Part shown: positions 5,249 through 8,569 of the stretch, in pieces
Layout: each line of letters opens with the position of its first letter
Numbering within the stretch: position 1 is the stretch's first letter
Origin: Flavobacteriales bacterium
GTDB taxonomy: Bacteria; Bacteroidota; Bacteroidia; Flavobacteriales; UA16
Assembly: GCA_030831885.1 (NCBI GenBank)
Contig: JAURKF010000068.1
Coordinates: 1-8,569, forward strand
Length of the DNA stretch: 8,569 nucleotides
Reading direction: 5' to 3'
The notes under the pieces: model-generated
The model's database searches: none
What the model saw: the letters and a program-made list of their open reading frames with translations, nothing else
What the model was told of the DNA's origin: nothing
Made by a program: the position numbers and the translations under genes

Positions 5249-6370
5249 CTACCCATTCAGCATCACCGGCATCACCAACATCAAAATATCTTCCCCGGCG
5301 TTGTCGCTTTCCACCTGGGTAATGATACCGGCGCGGTTGGGAGCGCTCATTTCAATGTTGACGTTTTCACTATCGAGGTTGGTTAGCATCTCATTTAAAA
5401 AACGAGAATTGAAACCGATTTCCATATCGTCGCCTGCATATGAGCACGTCAAGCGCTCTTGAGCTTCGTTGGCGAAGTCTAAGTCTTCAGCAGAGATATT
5501 CAATTCGCTTCCGCCTACTTTCAGTCGCACCTGATGCGTTGTCTTATTAGCAAAGATGGAAACACGCTTAATGGAGCTTTGCAAATCGAGACGATCAATG
5601 GTGAGCTTGAAGGGATTTTCTTTCGGAATAACCGCTTCGTAATTTGGGAATTTACCTTCGATTAGGCGGCACATTAGCACCACATTATCGAGCGTGAACA
5701 ATGCGTTATTTTCAGTGTACTCAATCTTAACTTCCGACTTATGTGTTCCAAGCGCTCCCTTCAAAAGGTTGAGCGGCTTGCGCGGCACAACGAAGGAAGC
5801 AGCGCCACCACCACCTACATCGGTGCGTGTATAGCGCACCAATTTGTGTGCGTCGGTGGCAACAAAGCGAACTTCATTTTCATGGATTTCGAAAAATACA
5901 CCACTCATAATCGGACGCATATCATCGTTGCCTGCAGCAAAGAGAGTCTTATTGATGGCGCGAGCAAGCGCATCACCCGATATTGACAACGACTTAGCCC
6001 CACTCAACGCAGGTGTCTTGGGGAAATCTTCTCCATTGGCGCCGGTGAGTTTGTACTTACCATAGTCGCTTGAGATTTCAACACCCAGCGTCTTCTTATC
6101 GATGGTAAAGGTTAGTGGTTGCTCAGGCAAGCTCTTCAGTATTTCCAGCAAAATTTTCGCAGGAATGGCAATGATACCCTCGTCCTTGGCTTCGATAGCC
6201 ATCTGAGTGCTCATGGCTGTCTCCAGATCGCTAGCCGAAATGGTGAGTGCCTTATTCTTGATTTCAAACAAAAAGTTATCGAGAATAGGCAATGTGTTGC
6301 TGCTGTTGAGCACACCGCTCAATTGCTGTAACTGCTTCAAAAGAGCAGTGCTGGTAACAATGAATTTCAT
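5249..6370 (-). CDS. dnaN: DNA polymerase III beta subunit (sliding clamp)
   Basis: At 373 residues this is the full family length, with three clamp folds of about 120 residues each. It starts MKFIVTSTALLKQLQQLSGVL and ends with the conserved LVMPVML (365-371), which forms part of the partner-binding pocket. Family features such as LPILDNFLFEI, FVATDAHKLVRY and LIEGKFPNYEAVIP are intact. The clamp encircles DNA as a dimer and tethers polymerase III and repair proteins. The gene lies downstream of dnaA on the same strand, but a terminator and 207 bp separate them. A -7 match, TATCTTTG, lies 24 bp before its start, so it is probably transcribed on its own. No frameshift or missing segment was seen. 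Confidence 0.98.
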   Translation of the reverse strand: MKFIVTSTALLKQLQQLSGVLNSSNTLPILDNFLFEIKNKALTISASDLETAMSTQMAIEAKDEGIIAIPAKILLEILKSLPEQPLTFTIDKKTLGVEISSDYGKYKLTGANGEDFPKTPALSGAKSLSISGDALARAINKTLFAAGNDDMRPIMSGVFFEIHENEVRFVATDAHKLVRYTRTDVGGGGAASFVVPRKPLNLLKGALGTHKSEVKIEYTENNALFTLDNVVLMCRLIEGKFPNYEAVIPKENPFKLTIDRLDLQSSIKRVSIFANKTTHQVRLKVGGSELNISAEDLDFANEAQERLTCSYAGDDMEIGFNSRFLNEMLTNLDSENVNIEMSAPNRAGIITQVESDNAGEDILMLVMPVMLNG

Positions 6371-6393
6371 GTTGGAATTTTCTATAACGAGGC

Positions 6394-6401
6394 CAAAGAT
6401 A
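6394..6401 (-). promoter_or_regulatory. -7 element TATCTTTG for dnaN
   Basis: The minus strand carries an exact TAnnTTTG match. The -33 position has only CTG (plus 6423-6425, 21-bp spacer). Transcription would start about 17 nt before the dnaN ATG. This fits with the terminator that separates dnaN from dnaA. Confidence 0.45.
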
Positions 6402-6460
6402 AACTCAGGTCGGCAGGACGCGCAGCCGTGAAAACGTGGGTTATTAACAAGGAGGAAATG

Positions 6461-6488
6461 ACTAGTGACTAATGACTAGTGACTAGTG
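6461..6488 (+). repeat. Heptamer array D (ACTAGTG ACTAATG ACTAGTG ACTAGTG)
   Basis: This is the cleanest array: four units with one base change, preceded by AATG. TGA occurs at 6459, 6466, 6473 and 6480 on the plus strand. Unlike the other arrays it follows no stop codon on that strand; it lies between dnaA and dnaN, inverted relative to array E. Confidence 0.85.
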
Positions 6489-6508
6489 GGCATTGCAATG
6501 GGGATATC

Positions 6509-6552
6509 TATAAAAGAAAAGTGGCGAGTGTGAAATTCAACACTCGCCACTT
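6509..6552 (-). terminator. Intrinsic terminator of dnaA
   Basis: On the minus strand, AAGTGGCGAGTGT pairs perfectly with ACACTCGCCACTT (13 bp, 8-nt loop), and the second arm leads straight into TTCTTTTATAG. It lies 25 nt after the dnaA stop codon, beyond array E. Confidence 0.88.
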
Positions 6553-6577
6553 ATCACTAGTCACTAGTCACTATTCA
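6551..6577 (-). repeat. Heptamer array E directly after the dnaA stop
   Basis: Four units (plus strand TTATCAC TAGTCAC TAGTCAC TATTCA) abut the dnaA stop codon, and the last two bases also belong to the terminator stem. On the dnaA sense strand TGA recurs every 7 nt at 6577, 6570, 6563 and 6556; the first is in frame, giving a TAA-TGA double stop. Confidence 0.8.
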
Positions 6578-8005
6578 TTATGCAATCGACAGTTTCTTCT
6601 CCAAATCATCCAAATACTTACGGAAGTGTTTATCTGTTTCCTGTAGGTTGTTCACCGTGCGACATGCATGCAACACAGTAGCGTGGTCTTTACCGCCGCA
6701 ATGTGCTCCAATGCTGGCAAGGCTACTCTTGGTCATTTTCTTTGCGAAATACATCGCTATTTGACGTGCCTGCACAATTTCACGCTTGCGCGTTTTGCTC
6801 TTCAATAATTCGATGGGTAAGTCGAAGTAATCGCACACCACCTTTTGGATGTAATCTATGCTCACCTCGCGTGCAGTGTTCTTTACGAACTTATCGATCA
6901 TCTGCTTAGCAAGATCCAGGGTGATGGCTTTCTTGTTCAAAGATGATTGAGCAATCAACGAGATAAGAGCACCTTCCAATTCGCGCACGTTAGAAGTAAT
7001 AGAATAGCCAAGGTATTCAACTACTTCGTCCGGAAGCTCAATACCATCGGCATACATTTTCTTCTTAAGTATCGCAATGCGCGTTTCAAGCGAAGGCACT
7101 TGCAAGTCTGCACTTAAACCCCACTTAAAACGACTCAGAAGGCGTTGCTCCATTCCCTGCATTTCTACAGGTGGCTTATCACTGGTGATGATAATTTGCT
7201 TTCCTGTTTGATGGAGGTGATTGAAAATGTGGAAGAATACATCTTGTGTTTTTTCCTTACCACTAAAGAACTGTACATCATCGATTATCAACACATCAAT
7301 CATTTGATAGAAGTGAGTGAAATCGTTCACGGTGTTGTTCTTCACCGCATCGATGAACTGATGGGTAAACTTCTCACTGCTCACATAAAGTACAGTCTTG
7401 TCTTCATATTTGTTCTTAATCTCGATGCCGATGGCATGAGCTAGATGTGTCTTTCCCAAACCAACTCCACCATAAATCAACAGCGGGTTGAAAGCGGTGC
7501 CACCGGGCTTGTTAGCAACAGCGAAGCCGGCACTGCGAGCCAAACGATTTGAGTCACCTTCCACGAAATTATCGAACGAATAATTCGGATTCAAATTAGA
7601 GTCCACCTGCATCTTGCGCAAGCCCGGAATGATGAACGGATTCTTTATGGGAGACTCACCCATATCCAAAGGCATACTCACTACAGCATTCTTTACTGCC
7701 TTGCGATTGCTCGTAGGAACTTTAATGGTGTAAGGATTCGAGTTGGTATTGTTCTCCATAATGATGGAGTATTCCAACCGTCCTTCTGTACCAAGTTCTT
7801 TGCGAATGATTTTTTTCAGCAACGTTACATAGTGCTCTTCCAACCATTCATAGAAAAATTGAGAAGGTACTTGGATCGTCAAAACGCTCTCTTCGAGGCG
7901 CACGGGTTTGATAGGCTCAAACCAGGTCTTATATCCTTGAGGACTCACATTGTCCTTGATAATTTCTAAACAGTTCTTCCAAACCTGGTTATGGTCTTTC
8001 TTCAT
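6578..8005 (-). CDS. dnaA: Chromosomal replication initiator protein DnaA
   Basis: All four domains are present in 475 residues. Domain I is residues 1-85 (VWKNCLEIIKDNVSPQGYKTWFEPI), and a linker covers about 86-140. The AAA+ domain has Walker A GGVGLGKTH (179-187), Walker B LIIDDVQ (239-245), sensor 1 IIITSDKPP (271-279), an arginine finger at Arg292 in RLLSRFKWGL, and sensor 2 NVRELEG with Arg341. The DNA-binding domain IV carries the signature GGKDHATVLHACRTV (437-451). With ATP bound, DnaA assembles on origin boxes and opens the duplex. The ATG at 8005 is the only plausible start, since upstream codons reach a TGA with no other start. The gene is divergent from a thioesterase and precedes dnaN. 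Confidence 0.99.
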   Translation of the reverse strand: MKKDHNQVWKNCLEIIKDNVSPQGYKTWFEPIKPVRLEESVLTIQVPSQFFYEWLEEHYVTLLKKIIRKELGTEGRLEYSIIMENNTNSNPYTIKVPTSNRKAVKNAVVSMPLDMGESPIKNPFIIPGLRKMQVDSNLNPNYSFDNFVEGDSNRLARSAGFAVANKPGGTAFNPLLIYGGVGLGKTHLAHAIGIEIKNKYEDKTVLYVSSEKFTHQFIDAVKNNTVNDFTHFYQMIDVLIIDDVQFFSGKEKTQDVFFHIFNHLHQTGKQIIITSDKPPVEMQGMEQRLLSRFKWGLSADLQVPSLETRIAILKKKMYADGIELPDEVVEYLGYSITSNVRELEGALISLIAQSSLNKKAITLDLAKQMIDKFVKNTAREVSIDYIQKVVCDYFDLPIELLKSKTRKREIVQARQIAMYFAKKMTKSSLASIGAHCGGKDHATVLHACRTVNNLQETDKHFRKYLDDLEKKLSIA

Positions 8006-8326
8006 GTAGTCGAGTAGATCTTTGGTTAATAAAACTTGTCAGGGCATTCGCAACAACACTTTATATCCGCTTCCCTTGAATGCGTGGCAAATGAATAATG
8101 AAAAAAGTGAAAAAAAAAAGTTATTTAGACTTGACTTGAGAAAAAGTTTGACTATCAAATAAATTCTTTGGAAATCCTTGCAAAATCAAGTGTTTTAGCA
8201 GTTCAGTAAGTTATTGTTGAGACCAAAAGTGATAAACCGCTTAAACTCACACTCTTAGTCAAATTACATAATTTCCGCATCAGGGGCTACACCCAAGATG
8301 TATCCTAAATACACGAACTTTCGGGC
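8006..8326. other. Divergent dnaA/thioesterase spacer, AT-rich; no DnaA-box cluster seen
   Basis: This 321-bp spacer has an A-rich core (about 8095-8165) and holds the predicted dnaA promoter. No sequence close to TTATCCACA was found on either strand, so I do not call an origin here. No small gene, RNA gene or terminator hairpin is apparent. Confidence 0.6.
8156..8185 (-). promoter_or_regulatory. Possible dnaA promoter (TTG-N17-TTTATTTG)
   Basis: On the minus strand TTTATTTG (8163-8156) differs at one position from TAnnTTTG, and a TTG lies 17 bp upstream (8183-8181). The leader would be about 145 nt. Confidence 0.3.
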
Positions 8327-8569
8327 ATGATTACACATTCCATTTTTCTTCGTGTGCGCTATGCAGAGACTGATCGCATGGGTTATGTCTATTATGGAAA
8401 CTACGCAACCTACTTCGAAGTTGCACGAGTTGAAACACTGCGTTCCTGCGGCATTTCATACAAATCACTGGAAGATGCAGGCATTCTTCTTCCGGTAGTA
8501 GATTTTCGAATACGCTATTTTGCGCCGGCACATTACGATGATGAAATTCGAATTACATGTGAAATTACA
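8327..8569 (+). CDS. Acyl-CoA thioesterase, YbgC/FadM-like hotdog family, N-terminal part
   Basis: The first 81 residues are visible; the gene runs off the window. They match the 4-hydroxybenzoyl-CoA thioesterase-like hotdog family: FLRVRYAETDRMGYVYYGNY with the catalytic Asp16, then the long central helix ATYFEVARVETLRSCG, and the strand pair LPVVDFRIRYFAPAHYDDEIRITCEI. Such enzymes hydrolyse acyl-CoA (or acyl-ACP) thioesters in the cytoplasm; the acyl chain cannot be predicted. The ATG at 8327 gives the usual short N-terminus before the RY.ETD motif. The gene is divergent from dnaA; from memory this pairing recurs in Bacteroidota, but it was not checked. No clear TAnnTTTG was found for it. 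Confidence 0.9.
   Translation, partial: MITHSIFLRVRYAETDRMGYVYYGNYATYFEVARVETLRSCGISYKSLEDAGILLPVVDFRIRYFAPAHYDDEIRITCEIT

Noticed and set aside
5741..6065. Plus-strand open frames inside dnaN
   Set aside because: They lie opposite a fully conserved dnaN and show no protein family features.
6441..6449. TTATTAACA as a DnaA box upstream of dnaN
   Set aside because: It differs from TTATCCACA at two central positions, is single, and has no neighbours of the same kind.
8006..8326. Origin of replication in the dnaA-thioesterase spacer
   Set aside because: An AT-rich stretch is present, but no box cluster was found on either strand, so AT-richness alone is not enough.

Overview
The window looks like a chromosomal segment of a member of the Bacteroidota; the order cannot be fixed from this sequence. 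The evidence is small lipoproteins whose lipobox Cys is followed by Lys-Lys, a GCTD...DDGTC segment of a type common in that phylum, a HemJ-type protoporphyrinogen oxidase, several matches to the Bacteroidota -7 promoter element TAnnTTTG, and few recognisable Shine-Dalgarno sites. No phage, transposase, CRISPR array, rRNA or tRNA was seen.

Layout from left to right: (1) the 3' end of an S33 proline iminopeptidase-type hydrolase (+). (2) A membrane-anchored SRPBCC protein with an odd Trp-rich tail (+). (3) A stand-alone class II Fic protein (+), ending at a bidirectional terminator. (4) A surface-type lipoprotein (-) divergent from an XRE-type HTH regulator (+), with overlapping palindromes between them. 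(5) A membrane-anchored thioredoxin-like protein (-) preceded by a small Cys-rich lipoprotein (-), with a very strong hairpin between the two. (6) hemJ (+), converging on dnaN (-). (7) dnaA (-), upstream of dnaN and separated from it by a terminator. (8) The 5' part of a YbgC/FadM-like acyl-CoA thioesterase (+), divergent from dnaA.

The core genes (dnaA, dnaN, hemJ, thioesterase) are housekeeping: replication initiation, the sliding clamp, haem synthesis and acyl-CoA hydrolysis. The stretch from about 1.2 to 4.5 kb is accessory in character: Fic enzyme, two lipoproteins, regulator and redox protein.

The most unusual signal is non-coding. Degenerate 7-bp tandem arrays (TGACTAG/TGAGTAA-like, in one case GGGTAAG) lie directly after the stop codons of four genes: the hydrolase, the SRPBCC gene, dnaN and dnaA. 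Each is oriented so that a stop triplet recurs every 7 nt on the sense strand. Because 7 is not a multiple of 3, each array closes all three reading frames within about 21 nt. A fifth array, between dnaA and dnaN, lies in the opposite orientation and does not follow a stop codon. Second in interest are the overlapping palindromes next to the XRE regulator, a repeat-like GC-rich insert in the Fic gene, and a terminator hairpin that abuts the start codon of the thioredoxin-like gene.
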